In this document: positions 17,429-26,130 of the stretch, one piece after another | Position numbering within the stretch: position 1 is the stretch's first letter | Layout of the letters: each line of letters opens with the position of its first letter | NCBI RefSeq assembly: GCF_900095385.1 | Contig: NZ_FMID01000060.1 | Coordinates: 1-64,000, forward strand | DNA: 64,000 nucleotides | Source: Methanoculleus chikugoensis | GTDB taxonomy: Archaea; Halobacteriota; Methanomicrobia; Methanomicrobiales; Methanoculleaceae | Direction of reading: 5' to 3' | Program-made: the position numbers and the translations under genes | Notes under the pieces: model-generated | What the model saw: only the letters and a program-made list of their open reading frames with translations | Told to the model about the DNA's origin: nothing | The model's database searches: none

Positions 17429-17889
17429 TACGCCACCTCGGTCACGACGATCTCGATGTTCACGGTCTCCCTGCGCTTCGGAGTAGCGCGACCCATCGCA
17501 CGCGGGAAGAATGCCCGGAGGCCACGGCCGGTGTTGGCGGCGACGTGGTCGATCCGGAGCTTCTCAGTGTCGAGGCCGATGTACTCGGCGTTCTTCTCGA
17601 CGGACTCAAGCAGCTTGATGTAGGCTTCTGCAGCCTTGACCGGATACCGGCCGGCGGGCCACTTCGAGAGCCCCCGCTTGTGGGCGACGTTCCGGTTGAA
17701 CCGCTTGAAGGGGATGGCCTTCTTCAGCGCCACCACGTCGGCAAGGTACGCCTTTGCGTCGGTGGTGGTCATGTTCCGGATGAACCTGGCAATCTCGATC
17801 GAGTGCTTGGGAGAGACGGGAAGTTCGTTCGCTTTTGCGCGAGCGACGTTCTCGCCCTCAATCGTTGCTGAATAACCTGTTCTTGCCAT
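17428..17889 (-). CDS. rpl22: Ribosomal protein uL22
   Basis: Exit-tunnel protein uL22, archaeal form, 153 residues starting [12 protein letters not shown]. Also present are [13 protein letters not shown] and the basic loop that reaches into the tunnel ([18 protein letters not shown]). Two earlier in-frame starts (17898, 17895) lie in the uS19 stop region and would add only two or three residues. Confidence 0.95.
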   Translation of the reverse strand: MARTGYSATIEGENVARAKANELPVSPKHSIEIARFIRNMTTTDAKAYLADVVALKKAIPFKRFNRNVAHKRGLSKWPAGRYPVKAAEAYIKLLESVEKNAEYIGLDTEKLRIDHVAANTGRGLRAFFPRAMGRATPKRRETVNIEIVVTEVA

Positions 17890-17894
17890 GTCCA

Positions 17895-18308
17895 TCACTT
17901 CAGCGGTACGTACTTACTCGACCGGGTCGCACCGATACCGGCGCTGCCGTGAGAGACCCTTCTCCGGGTCAGTGCAAACTCCCCGAGGTAGTGGAAGACC
18001 GCCTCGGGCTGGATCTCCACCTTCTGGAACTCCTTTCCGTTATGGATCTCGATGGTTCTCCCCAGCATCTCGGGCATGATGATCATGTCACGCAGGTGGG
18101 TGCGAATCTGCTCATCCCCCGACCGGAGATCGGCGAGGAGTTTCTCGTGCTCCCGGGAGAGACCCCGGTCGAACTTCCTGCGTGCCCTGGCCGGCATGAG
18201 CGGCAGCAGCTCGGAGAGAGCCATCTGCTGCAGGTCCGCAACGGAGTAACCGCGATAGGTGAACTCCTCGCGGCGCCGCGGCATTCTCTTCTGTATCTTC
18301 TTTGCCAT
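17895..18308 (-). CDS. rps19: Ribosomal protein uS19
   Basis: uS19 of 137 residues with the archaeal N-terminal extension ([21 protein letters not shown]). The conserved core [24 protein letters not shown] reads in two adjoining segments, and the C-terminus is basic ([23 protein letters not shown]). It sits at the head of the small subunit near tRNA. Confidence 0.96.
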   Translation of the reverse strand: MAKKIQKRMPRRREEFTYRGYSVADLQQMALSELLPLMPARARRKFDRGLSREHEKLLADLRSGDEQIRTHLRDMIIMPEMLGRTIEIHNGKEFQKVEIQPEAVFHYLGEFALTRRRVSHGSAGIGATRSSKYVPLK

Positions 18309-18318
18309 GCTTCACCCC

Positions 18319-19038
18319 TCACTTCTTCCACTTGCCGGTTCTCCGGGCGGCAACATGCCCGACCTTCCTTCCCGGGGACGTGCCACGGGCGACGGTCTTC
18401 GGCCGTCCGCAGTGCTGGTGCCCACCGCCACCGAACGGGTGGTCGATGACGTTCATGCAGACACCCTTGACGCGAGGCCACTTCTCGGAAGAGGACCTGA
18501 CGTGGAAGTGCTTCTTTCCTGCCTTGGCGAACGGTTTTTCGCCCCGTCCGCCGCCGGCAACGATTCCGACGGTTGCCATGCAGGCACCGTTGAACCACTT
18601 GTTCTTGCCGCTCGGCATCCGAACACCGACCCTGCCGTCATCGGCCTTGCCGATGACGAGAGCCTGGACACCGCTCGAACGGACGAACTTGCCGCCGTCG
18701 TTGGGCCTGGCCTCGATGTTGCAGACGTATGCGCCGACCGGGATCTCCCGGAGCGGCAGGGTGTTGCCGTTCTTCACCGTGCCCCCCGTGCCCCAGGAGA
18801 CCGCATCCCCGACACCGAGACCCTCGGTGGCGAGGACGTAGACCTTCTCGCCGCTCTCAAGTCTGGCGAGAGCGATCGGTGCGTGGCGGGCCGGGTCGTG
18901 CTCGATGTCGACGACGCTTCCGGAGACCAGAGCGTCGCTCGTTCCTGCGTGCCGCAGTGCTGCCTTATACCGGTGCGACGGTGCACGGTAGGTTGGGCCG
19001 CCTTTTCCACGGCTCTGTGCTATGATTCTATGTGCCAT
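18319..19038 (-). CDS. rpl2: Ribosomal protein uL2
   Basis: uL2, 239 residues from ATG 19038; GGTGA lies 6 nt before it, and an in-frame GTG two codons earlier is disfavoured. N-terminal MAHRIIAQSRGKGGPTYRAP and C-terminal DHPFGGGGHQHCGRPKTVARG are signature segments; the latter includes the conserved histidine loop implicated in peptidyl transferase function. Confidence 0.97.
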   Translation of the reverse strand: MAHRIIAQSRGKGGPTYRAPSHRYKAALRHAGTSDALVSGSVVDIEHDPARHAPIALARLESGEKVYVLATEGLGVGDAVSWGTGGTVKNGNTLPLREIPVGAYVCNIEARPNDGGKFVRSSGVQALVIGKADDGRVGVRMPSGKNKWFNGACMATVGIVAGGGRGEKPFAKAGKKHFHVRSSSEKWPRVKGVCMNVIDHPFGGGGHQHCGRPKTVARGTSPGRKVGHVAARRTGKWKK

Positions 19039-19049
19039 CGTCACTCACC

Positions 19050-19298
19050 TTACATGATTCCCAGTCGGCTGAGAATCTCTTCAGCCGCCTTCTCGTCCGC
19101 AAACGTTACAATGGCCTTCTTTTCGCCTTTCATGGTCATCATCGTGCGGACGTTGGCCACTTCCTGTTCGAAGGCCGATTCCAGCTCGCGCTTGATCTCC
19201 TGCTTCGTGGCATTCCTCTGCACGATAAACTGGAGTTTGCTCTCGCCTTCGAGCATCATCGTTGCTTTTTCCGTAACGAACGGGTATTTCAGCTTCAT
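19050..19298 (-). CDS. rpl23: Ribosomal protein uL23
   Basis: Exit-tunnel protein uL23, archaeal short form of 82 residues: PFVTEKATMMLEGESKLQFIVQRNATKQEIK and NVRTMMTMKGEKKAIVTF are read in short segments. It is the docking site for SRP and nascent-chain factors. The start overlaps the uL4 stop by 4 nt (ATGA). Confidence 0.96.
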   Translation of the reverse strand: MKLKYPFVTEKATMMLEGESKLQFIVQRNATKQEIKRELESAFEQEVANVRTMMTMKGEKKAIVTFADEKAAEEILSRLGIM

Positions 19299-20044
19299 GA
19301 GAACTCCTCCAGTCTCCTGATTGCAGATTCCGTCCAGACCGTCAGGCGTCCTGCCTGCGTGCCGGGTGCTAAGAGTTCGGTGTTGAGCTGGTCGATCGCA
19401 ACGGCATCGACGCCCGCGAGGTTCCGGGCTGCCCGGAGCGGTTCGCCGCCGGTGACGATCAGAACGCTCGTGCGCTGCTTGTAGCGGCGGCCACGCATGG
19501 TGCCCCGCCCCGCACGGACCTTTCGGCTGCCCTTCGCCCGCTCGACGTCGGCATAGACACCGAGCGCAGTGAGCGCCGCGATGACGTCGCCGGTGCGGGT
19601 GATCTCCTCAAACCGGTCCTCGAAGACCAGCGGGAGGTCGCCCTTGAAGAGGTGCCCGCGTCCCCTGACGAGGTCGGTGTAGGTGCTGGCGGCGACGGCG
19701 GACCGGAGCGCTTTGCGTTTCTCTTTTCTGTTGATCTCTTTGACGAGAATCTTCTCGACCTTCGGGGGATGCGCTGCGCGCCCGCCGGTTGCCTGCGGAA
19801 CCCGGGCTACCCTGCTGCCGTTCTTCAGGCGGGGAACCTGGGCGACACCACGGCCGCTGCCCCAGGACTCTGCGGAGGTGCGCATGCCCGCGTAGGGGTT
19901 TGTCCCGTGCGGCTGGAACCGGGTGCTCTGGAGCGCGAGGACTGCCCGCTTGATCAGATCGGGTCTGTATTCTTCGTCGAAGATCTCCGGGAGATCGATC
20001 TCGTGGGCGATATCGCCCGTCAGTGTTCGAACCTGTGCCTTCAT
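19295..20044 (-). CDS. rpl4: Ribosomal protein uL4
   Basis: uL4 of 249 residues, eukaryal-like arrangement. The long loop reaching into the exit tunnel carries NPYAGMRTSAESWGSGRGVAQVPR. RAGRGTMRGRRYKQRTSVLIV is the conserved RNA-binding segment. It lies 6 nt after uL3. In bacteria uL4 regulates the S10 operon; whether the long leader upstream of uL3 here plays such a role is open. Confidence 0.97.
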   Translation of the reverse strand: MKAQVRTLTGDIAHEIDLPEIFDEEYRPDLIKRAVLALQSTRFQPHGTNPYAGMRTSAESWGSGRGVAQVPRLKNGSRVARVPQATGGRAAHPPKVEKILVKEINRKEKRKALRSAVAASTYTDLVRGRGHLFKGDLPLVFEDRFEEITRTGDVIAALTALGVYADVERAKGSRKVRAGRGTMRGRRYKQRTSVLIVTGGEPLRAARNLAGVDAVAIDQLNTELLAPGTQAGRLTVWTESAIRRLEEFS

Positions 20045-20050
20045 CGCTGC

Positions 20051-21064
20051 TCACCCCTGCTGAGTCTGCACGCTGACGAAGTTGATCGTCGGCGTGCGAA
20101 CGGTGTGTTCACCCTGCCGTATCGCGGAGCGTATCCGGACCAGCCGCTTGTTCGGCCCCGGGACGGAGCCCTTGATCAGCACGTAGGGGCCGCGCACGAG
20201 ACCGTAGTGCAGGAACCCACCTGCCGGTGTTATCTCGTCGCCGTCGGTGCCGATCTTCAAGATCCGCTTGTTGAACTCGGTGCGCTGCTGGTAACCCATC
20301 TGGCCCATCTGGGGCACCTGCCACCTGACGTGGTGCGGATGCCACGGACCGAGGTTGCCGATGTGGCGCTTCTTGCCGCCGCGGGAGTGTTTCCGCTTCC
20401 GGACCTGGACGCCCCACCGCTTGACGGGGCCTTCCGTGCCCTTACCGGTGGTGACGGCGGTGACGTCGACGTACTCGCCGACATCGAGGTTCCCGGAGAT
20501 GGTGATCTCTTTGCCCAGGACCTCGGCGGCGTAGGCGATCTGGTCGTCGAGGCTTCCGCCGGCGATCCGCATCTCCATCAGGTCGGGGACCTTCTTCGGG
20601 ACGCCGGTGAGTTCCATCGGGCGGGTGTAGGCCAGAGCGTAGAGTTCCACAACCTTGCCTTCGCCGACGGCGGCCTTGATGGCGTCGAGGGCGGCGGCGG
20701 TGTCGTGGTTCTTCGGGACGTTGATCCGGCGGGACAACTCCTCGTCGAGATCGGTTGTCCACGCTTCGGTCAGCGCGTGCTTTCCATAGGTGTCTTCACC
20801 GTATGCGCGCACGCCGGCCACCCGCATGGGCGGGACCTCAACCACGGTCACCGGCACCATCACGTCCTTGCCTTCGGTGGGGCTGCTCTTGTGGTCATCG
20901 ACCATGATGACGTGGGTCATTCCCACCTTGTAGCCTGCAAACCCCTGCACAGCCGGGGTTCCCGTGTACTCCGGCCATGAACCGTAGCGGGGAACCGGGC
21001 TTTTTGCCCGTTTTCTCGGGCTGTACGCGAGGGATCCTCTGCGTGGTCTGTGTAAATTCGGCAT
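20051..21064 (-). CDS. rpl3: Ribosomal protein uL3
   Basis: uL3, 337 residues, archaeal/eukaryal length, first gene of the S10/spc-type run. N-terminus [22 protein letters not shown] and the GHFHG-like basic centre ([26 protein letters not shown]) are signature regions near the peptidyl transferase centre. Some 23 genes follow on the same strand with overlaps or gaps mostly under 20 nt. The ATG at 21064 is weakly preceded by a ribosome-binding site. Confidence 0.97.
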   Translation of the reverse strand: MPNLHRPRRGSLAYSPRKRAKSPVPRYGSWPEYTGTPAVQGFAGYKVGMTHVIMVDDHKSSPTEGKDVMVPVTVVEVPPMRVAGVRAYGEDTYGKHALTEAWTTDLDEELSRRINVPKNHDTAAALDAIKAAVGEGKVVELYALAYTRPMELTGVPKKVPDLMEMRIAGGSLDDQIAYAAEVLGKEITISGNLDVGEYVDVTAVTTGKGTEGPVKRWGVQVRKRKHSRGGKKRHIGNLGPWHPHHVRWQVPQMGQMGYQQRTEFNKRILKIGTDGDEITPAGGFLHYGLVRGPYVLIKGSVPGPNKRLVRIRSAIRQGEHTVRTPTINFVSVQTQQG

Positions 21065-21660
21065 TTGTCAATCAACCCTTCATGCGTTGTAGCGTGCGGC
21101 ATCGACTGCAGGTTCACCGCAGTGCGATGCGTGCGCCGGGTCCCGTACCGGACGTGCCGGCACGGTAAACCCTCTGGCGAACCCGGATGGGGCGGGACAT
21201 CGAACGCCACGCCATGTTGCCGTAGCGTAAGGGAAACAGTTGATGGAGGCAGCGGAACGTGAAGGCACAGAGACATTCGTCTCCGTGCGCCTCGACCGAT
21301 CTCTCTGCTGCCGTCCCGGTGTGCACCGGGTGCATTCCAGTCGTCGCCAATAGATCCTGACTCTTTGACGCTCCCGGGAAGATTCTTCCCGGAACCGGGC
21401 GCGCTGCACTGGCGTTGGCCCAGCGTCTCGATCAGATCCAGCTCCTGTCATCCCGTTGTGACGAGCACAACTCCGTATCGACATCGGCCCTCCGTGAGGA
21501 GGGTTCGACCTTGTCTCTTACCTCCTGCACCCCCCGCCGCGAGTCCTCAATTCGCATACATGCGATATGAGAACCGATCTCGGGAATCAGAGGCACTTAC
21601 GGTGCCGGATGTCCCCCGGATCCGGGCGGAACCGTGCAGAGCGGTTTCTTAAACATTACT
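21065..21660 (-). ncRNA. Candidate structured 5' leader of the ribosomal-protein operon (or overlapping RNA gene)
   Basis: No credible gene lies here. The stretch holds a series of strong hairpins: GCACAGAGAC/GTCTCCGTGC (21265-21288), CCCGGTG/CACCGGG (21315-21330), CCGGGAAGA/TCTTCCCGG (21374-21392), GTTGTG/CACAAC (21455-21471) and CCCTCC/GGAGGG with a GTGA loop read rightward (21488-21503). GGCAGC/GCTGCC arms (about 21250-21312) enclose the first hairpin. A TATA box at 21668-21676 on the minus strand would start a transcript of about 580 nt before uL3. The hairpins are directly visible; a leader RNA is inference, and an RNA on the plus strand is not excluded. Confidence 0.4.
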
Positions 21661-21667
21661 TAAAATG

Positions 21668-21676
21668 AGATATAAA
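21668..21676 (-). promoter_or_regulatory. TATA box, probable promoter of the ribosomal-protein operon
   Basis: Read leftward, TTTATATCT lies in an A/T-rich window (TATATCTCATTTTAAG) that is unlike its GC-rich surroundings. Transcription would begin near 21646. No closer TATA element precedes uL3. The same bases read rightward as TATAAA, but no rightward gene follows. Confidence 0.45.
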
Positions 21677-21799
21677 CCTTGTTATCGGCTCGTTCAGGAT
21701 TCTGCACAAACCGTTCCAGCGCCGCAGGCGCGGCACCGGTTCGCCTGACTGAGCGGTCGGGGGGATGAATGAAGGGCTGCACTGACTGCGTTCATGACA

Positions 21800-21868
21800 G
21801 GTGGGCGCGAGGCATGCTCCCGCGGTGCTCCCGCTCCCGCACGGAGCCCGTGTGCGCGCCCACGAAAC
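21800..21868. repeat. Large nested hairpin downstream of the Tfx-type gene
   Basis: GTGGGCGCG and CGCGCCCAC outer arms enclose CACGGAGCCCGTG and G/C-rich inner pairings. Another hairpin (GCGCCGCAGGCGC) lies near 21717-21730. They fill the gap between the Tfx gene's stop (21873) and the operon promoter (21676) and may terminate the Tfx transcript. Confidence 0.35.
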
Positions 21869-21872
21869 CGTA

Positions 21873-22277
21873 TCACCCGAAGTAGAGATCGCCGTCTTTG
21901 TTGATATAGATCTCAACGTCCTCGCGGACCTGTCTCCCGCTGAACCGCTCGGGGTTTGCATCCCGAAGCCTGTTTATGAGCGATATCGTGTCGTATTTGA
22001 CCTTCAATCCCTGTTTCTCAGCTTCGGCATAGATGAGTTCGGGGGCCTTGAGCAGGTCGAGGCCGCTTTTCAGCGTACAGAGGTGTATGGCGTCAAGGGT
22101 GTAGAGGAATTCGAGCGTCTCGCGTGCGCGCGAGATGTTCTCGATAGCAGCTTTTTCGATGGTGCAGACGTTGGCTTTCGAGGTATGGATGATCTCCGCA
22201 ATCTGCTGCTGCGTCAACCCTTTCTTCCGGTAGCGCAACACTTCCTTCTGGCGATCGGTGAGCAGACCTTGCTTCAT
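21873..22277 (-). CDS. Tfx family DNA-binding transcriptional regulator
   Basis: 134 residues. An N-terminal helix-turn-helix with [39 protein letters not shown] (about residues 6-44, in segments) is typical of Tfx; the C-terminal half is a putative effector or dimerisation region. In Methanothermobacter, Tfx binds near the molybdenum formylmethanofuran dehydrogenase operon. Here the gene is divergent from mtd with 140 bp between starts, which suggests mtd or the gene itself as target. ATG 22277 is preferred over TTG 22280; TATA-like TTTAAGTTT lies near 22300 on the minus strand. Confidence 0.88.
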   Translation of the reverse strand: MKQGLLTDRQKEVLRYRKKGLTQQQIAEIIHTSKANVCTIEKAAIENISRARETLEFLYTLDAIHLCTLKSGLDLLKAPELIYAEAEKQGLKVKYDTISLINRLRDANPERFSGRQVREDVEIYINKDGDLYFG

Positions 22278-22361
22278 CAAATATATATGAGCAGTGCAAA
22301 CTTAAACACTTTCCCTTAACCCATCCCGTCATTGGACGAAATTTTCGGGGCATTTCAAAAC

Positions 22362-22412
22362 GTTTATATGAGAACTTGGCGATACTATCGTGTTCTCAAA
22401 TTTTGAGAGGTG
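22362..22412 (+). promoter_or_regulatory. mtd promoter with overlapping inverted repeats and ribosome-binding site
   Basis: TTTATATG (22363-22370) is the TATA box. A 7-bp inverted repeat, TGAGAAC (22369-22375) and GTTCTCA (22392-22398), spans the expected transcription start. A second palindrome CTCAAATTTTGAG (22395-22407) follows, then GAGAGGTG (22405-22412), 6 nt before the GTG start. The repeats are well placed for a repressor. Confidence 0.55.
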
Positions 22413-22417
22413 TTAAA

Positions 22418-23260
22418 GTGGTTGTAAAAGTTGGAATTGCAAAACTGGGAAATATTGCCAGCGGTGTAATGGGCGAACTTCTTCTCGATGAGCGCGCAGA
22501 CCGTGAGGACATGATCACCTTCATGGCGACCTCCGGCACGAAGCTGCAGCCCGAGGATATCGACCGTGTGGTCAGCAATATGAAGGCATGGGGCCCGGAC
22601 TTCTGTATCGTCGTTTCCCCGAACGGCGTCCTTCCCGGACCCACCCAGGCCCGTGAAGACCTTGCAGCGGCCGGAATCCCCTGCATCGTCATCACCGACG
22701 ACGTCACCACCAAGAAGGAGCAGTTCGAAGCGCTCAAGGCGAGCAACTTCGGCTACATCATCATGAAGGCCGACGCCATGATCGGCGCCCGCCGTGAGTT
22801 CCTCGACCCGATCGAGATGGCGGACTACAACGGGAACCTCGTCAAGGTCCTCGCCATCACCGGCGCGTTCCGCAAGATGCAGGTGGAACTCGACAAGGTC
22901 ATCGACCAGGTGAAGGCAGGCAAGAAGGGCGCGGACCTCGTGCTGCCGAAGGTCGTCATGACCTCCGACAAGGCGGTCGACGGCGAGTTCACCAACCCCT
23001 ACGCGCTCGCGAAGGCCCGTGCAGCTTACGAGATCGCGCAGTCGGTCGCGGGTGTCAACGTCAAGGGCTGCTTCATGACGAAGGAGTGGGAGAAGTACAT
23101 CCCGATCGTTTCGAGCGCTCACGAGATGATGCGCCAGGCCATGATCCTCTGCGAGGAAGCACGCGACCTCGAGAAGGCTATGGACGGAGTCATCAGGAAG
23201 CCGCACAAGAAGACCGGCGAGATCGTCTCGAAGACTGCGCTCATCAGCAAGCCCGAGTAA
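22418..23260 (+). CDS. mtd: F420-dependent methylenetetrahydromethanopterin dehydrogenase
   Basis: Mtd, 280 residues, reversibly oxidises methylene-H4MPT to methenyl-H4MPT with F420, a cytoplasmic step of CO2-to-methane conversion. The N-terminus [30 protein letters not shown] (two segments) and [16 protein letters not shown] are characteristic. Initiation is at GTG 22418, set by GAGAGGTG just upstream; the longer frame would start before the promoter's TATA-to-start distance. With mer nearby this region supplies two of the C1 steps and marks the organism as a methanogen. Confidence 0.97.
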   Translation: MVVKVGIAKLGNIASGVMGELLLDERADREDMITFMATSGTKLQPEDIDRVVSNMKAWGPDFCIVVSPNGVLPGPTQAREDLAAAGIPCIVITDDVTTKKEQFEALKASNFGYIIMKADAMIGARREFLDPIEMADYNGNLVKVLAITGAFRKMQVELDKVIDQVKAGKKGADLVLPKVVMTSDKAVDGEFTNPYALAKARAAYEIAQSVAGVNVKGCFMTKEWEKYIPIVSSAHEMMRQAMILCEEARDLEKAMDGVIRKPHKKTGEIVSKTALISKPE

Positions 23261-23698
23261 ACCCAACACCACTTCTTTTTTCGAGTTTTGTAGAGGGTCT
23301 CACCCGTTGGAGAGGGTGCCGTCTGTCCCCTGACTGCGAAGCGGCATCCATGTTCCTAAGAGCCATCTCTATGCTGGCGCCTCGCACTTCGCGTGAGGCC
23401 GCACCCTCAGCCTCTACTGTCGACGCACGCGAAGTGTGGCTTCCGGAACGCGACTGCCGGGACGTGCGACGGTTCGTAGCGCGATGGTTCGTAAGAACCG
23501 GAGCGTGAGCACCGGAGGTGTGAGGAATGCGAAGTTCAGTAGAAAAATGCTGCAACATCCCTTCGCGGCTTCGCGTCTTTCGCGTGAGGCTGTATCACTA
23601 TCAACAATCGATACCGCACGCGAAGCCCAAAGCGAGAATGACAGTTCCTTCGCGTGAGCCGTCGGCGTATGAGTAAATCCGGAGATACTCAACAAACC
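23261..23698. repeat. Gene-free stretch with repeated CTTCGCGTGAG hairpin units
   Basis: The motif TTCGCGTGAG occurs at 23388, 23579 and 23649. Each of the first two is followed about 30 nt later by the inverse CACGCGAAG (23426-23434 and 23617-23625), so each unit can form a stem-loop. A related sequence lies at 40732-40743. No gene with family features is present; several weak reading frames here are composition artefacts. This looks like a small dispersed palindromic repeat family. Confidence 0.5.
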
Positions 23699-24628
23699 TT
23701 ACTTTCTCGCCCGGAAGAGTGCGCCGAGGTCTTCGGGGAGCGTCAGGATGATCGGCTCCAGGTGCAGCCGCTCCATGAACGCCGAGTCGCACATGGAGAA
23801 GGTGTTCGGGTTCAACCGTGCGATGATGGAACAGAAGACACGGAGGCCTTGCACGGCTTTTCCGGGGGCATCAAAGAAGATCGAGGCGTTGAAGGCGTGG
23901 GTGCCGAGGCTCCGGTAAAAGTCGACGACCCGGAGGATACCCCCGGCCAACGGTTCGACATACGGTTCGAGGTCGTCAAGCGTCGATATCGGGAGAATTC
24001 CCCGCACCTCCCGCTCGCCGAGGGGAACGGGGTTCGCCGACCAGAAGATCTCGTCTTCAAAGAGAAACCGCTCCGAGCAACGCTCGCGCTCCACGAGGTC
24101 GTCCCAGTAGAGGCGGCCGCGATCGGCGAGATAGCGGCGGCCGCCGGAGATATAGAGCTCCGCAAGGCGGGTGGGCTCCGCATCGGCGATGCCCTGCAGG
24201 TGCGGGTGGACGATGCTCGCACCCGCCGACGGGAGGTGATTCCAGTTGATGCTTGCATATCCGGGAGACCGAGCAAGGGCCTTTGCCGTTCCGGATATGG
24301 CGTCCGCAAGACACCTCGCATCGAACCGGCCGGGCCCGTGATCGGCCGTGATCACCGTAACCACGTGGCGCCCGGCGAACGGGTAGAGGTTCGGGAACGT
24401 CACGCTCTCCCCGCACCGGAGCCGGCTACCGTCCTCGAACGTCGGGGTGGACGTATCGATAGCACCGGGGCAGAAGGGGCAACCTTCGCGGGATGAGGGC
24501 ATGGCAGGAGCAGCGTCGATCTGCCTCTCAACCCGGACGGGACTGATCCGGCACCGGATGCCGGTGAGAGACTCCCGACGGTACTGGAGAATTCCCCGTT
24601 CCGTCACGATCTCGCGGGTGGTGAACAT
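23699..24628 (-). CDS. Galactose-1-phosphate uridylyltransferase family protein (HIT superfamily)
   Basis: 309 residues. A zinc-type CPFC motif lies at about residues 50-53, and the nucleotidyl-transfer signature GASIVHPHLQG (about 140-150) contains the His-x-His pair with the covalent-intermediate histidine. The protein is therefore a nucleotidyltransferase of the GalT/GalT-like family acting on a sugar phosphate. Several archaeal members act as UTP- or ADP-linked sugar-1-phosphate transferases, so the precise substrate is open. The gene stands alone between the repeat region and mer, with its own likely promoter near 24650 (TATAATAC read rightward gives GTATTATA leftward). Confidence 0.85.
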   Translation of the reverse strand: MFTTREIVTERGILQYRRESLTGIRCRISPVRVERQIDAAPAMPSSREGCPFCPGAIDTSTPTFEDGSRLRCGESVTFPNLYPFAGRHVVTVITADHGPGRFDARCLADAISGTAKALARSPGYASINWNHLPSAGASIVHPHLQGIADAEPTRLAELYISGGRRYLADRGRLYWDDLVERERCSERFLFEDEIFWSANPVPLGEREVRGILPISTLDDLEPYVEPLAGGILRVVDFYRSLGTHAFNASIFFDAPGKAVQGLRVFCSIIARLNPNTFSMCDSAFMERLHLEPIILTLPEDLGALFRARK

Positions 24629-24779
24629 GGCCCTTCATACTCCGGTTGGCGCGCCGAGCGTATAATACCCTGTCCGAATTGCGGAGAGGATGCCCAGGGG
24701 CGTTGCGAGACCCCGGCGTACCCCGGTCGGTCCGAACCATCCGGCAGTGCCGGAAAAAAAGCGATTGTGGTTTCCCGCC

Positions 24780-25772
24780 TCAGACAATGTACTTGCCGAG
24801 GAGGCGGATGGAGTTGGTCATGTCGGGGCCGAGCGGCGAGCCGAAGATGATCTGGGTAACTCCGGACTTTGCAAGGTCTTCGCACTTCTGCTTGACCATG
24901 TCGGGGGTTCCGGCGATGGTGAAGGCGTCGATCTCCGCGTCTCCGACGAGTCCGCCGACCGTCTTGAAGTCGAAGCGGCCGAGCGCTTCCTTGATCTTCG
25001 CGACGTTGGCGAGGTCGAGTCCGTGACGCTGGAGAAGCGCGGGCGGAGAGCCGGCGGCGATGAATGCAGCAACAATCTTTGCAGCGTTCCGGGCCTTCTT
25101 CTCGTCCCTGTCGATGGACATGGCGGTGTAGGCACCGACGTCGAACTTCTTCTTGTCGACCGCTTCCATTGCCTTCTTGATGATCGGGATGGCGACCTGG
25201 AAGTCCTTGGGGTTCGAGGCGTTGATCAGGGCGCCGTCACCGATCGTTCCGGCGAGCTCGAGGACCTTGGGGCCCTGGGCACCGATGTAGACCGGAATGC
25301 CCTTCTTGCCGGGCAGGGTGACGCCGGTCAGCTTGGCGCCGTCGTAGTCGAAGAACTCCATGTTACCGGATTTCTTGACCTCTTCGCCGGCGAGGAGTTT
25401 CCGGATCTGCTCGACACCTTCCCTCAGGTGACCGACGGGCTTGACGGGGTCGATCGCGAGCTTCGGGAGCGTCGAGAGGTCGCCGGGTCCGATACCGAGG
25501 ACGGCACGTCCGTCGGAGATCTCGTTTAAGGTAGCCATGAAGGACGCGATGGCTGCCGGGGTGTCGGTGAACGTGTTCATGATGCCCGGTCCCATCTTGA
25601 TCGTGTCGGTGTTTGCCGCGATCATGGCAAGGGTCGGATACGCATGACGGTTGTTGTAGTGGTTCGTAATCCAAGCGTAGTCGATATCTTTCGACTCTGC
25701 AAGCTTGGTGTAGTTCACCACCTGCTTGACGTTGATCGATCCGGGCACAAATTCAATTCCATATGTAGTCAA
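24780..25772 (-). CDS. mer: F420-dependent methylenetetrahydromethanopterin reductase
   Basis: Mer, 330 residues, reduces methylene-H4MPT to methyl-H4MPT with F420H2. It is a luciferase-like TIM barrel; TTYGIEFVPG at the start, DYAWITNHYNNRHAYPTLAMIA, GIGPGDLSTLP and the nonprolyl-cis-peptide region are family features. The start is TTG at 25772: GAGGTG ends 7 nt before it, and the protein then begins exactly at the family N-terminus. The frame extends five codons further to another TTG, which lacks a ribosome-binding site. TATATTTAA (minus strand, about 25810-25820) gives a short leader. Confidence 0.97.
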   Translation of the reverse strand: MTTYGIEFVPGSINVKQVVNYTKLAESKDIDYAWITNHYNNRHAYPTLAMIAANTDTIKMGPGIMNTFTDTPAAIASFMATLNEISDGRAVLGIGPGDLSTLPKLAIDPVKPVGHLREGVEQIRKLLAGEEVKKSGNMEFFDYDGAKLTGVTLPGKKGIPVYIGAQGPKVLELAGTIGDGALINASNPKDFQVAIPIIKKAMEAVDKKKFDVGAYTAMSIDRDEKKARNAAKIVAAFIAAGSPPALLQRHGLDLANVAKIKEALGRFDFKTVGGLVGDAEIDAFTIAGTPDMVKQKCEDLAKSGVTQIIFGSPLGPDMTNSIRLLGKYIV

Positions 25773-26130
25773 GGCTATGCACCTCAATGAGTAGTTATGT
25801 GCGGTGGGTTAAATATATTACCATTTTGTGCTCTCGAAACGTCACGCACAGCACAGGTTGTGCAAAACGGGGATGTGTAAAGGGTTATACCGGGCATCAG
25901 GCCATTCACCTCCCTTACCCGGGAGAAGGCTTCATCAGGGGAGAGTTAAACCGGAACGTTCTAATAGGTGAGTTTTGTGATTGACCGGTTTTCGCCCATC
26001 CCCGACCGCACAGAAACGTATATGTTCGTCCGGCCACATATTCATCAGTACTTCTTGATGATATTCATGCTTCTTGCGCGGCAAAGGTCACCCCGGGCAT
26101 GCAAAGGTACCAGACGGGGAGTTTGATCTT
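25773..26130. promoter_or_regulatory. Divergent intergenic region between mer and the FtsZ-like gene
   Basis: No gene is apparent. The left part carries the mer TATA box (about 25810-25820). The right part has CGTATATG (about 26015-26022) as a possible TATA for the FtsZ-like gene, followed by an imperfect inverted repeat ATATTCATCA / TGATGATAT (26039-26064). GGGGAG (26116-26121) is the ribosome-binding site for ATG 26131. The long distance from TATA to ATG implies a leader of about 85 nt. Confidence 0.4.

Noticed and set aside
21150-21200. GGCACGGTAAACC on the plus strand resembles a conserved segment of RNase P RNA
   Set aside because: The other invariant RNase P RNA segments (the GGAAAGTCC and ACAGAA regions) are absent around it, and the expected 5' part would lie inside the uL3 gene.
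21080-21484. Minus-strand reading frame of 134 codons upstream of uL3
   Set aside because: It has no recognisable family, is Arg- and Ser-rich, and is interrupted by strong stem-loops; it is more likely a by-product of GC-rich composition.
23387-23658. Possible CRISPR array from the repeated TTCGCGTGAG motif
   Set aside because: Spacing is irregular, only two or three units occur, arms are inverted within units and no cas genes are present.
25787-25984. 65-codon plus-strand frame in the mer promoter region
   Set aside because: It overlaps the mer TATA box, lacks a ribosome-binding site and has no recognisable features.
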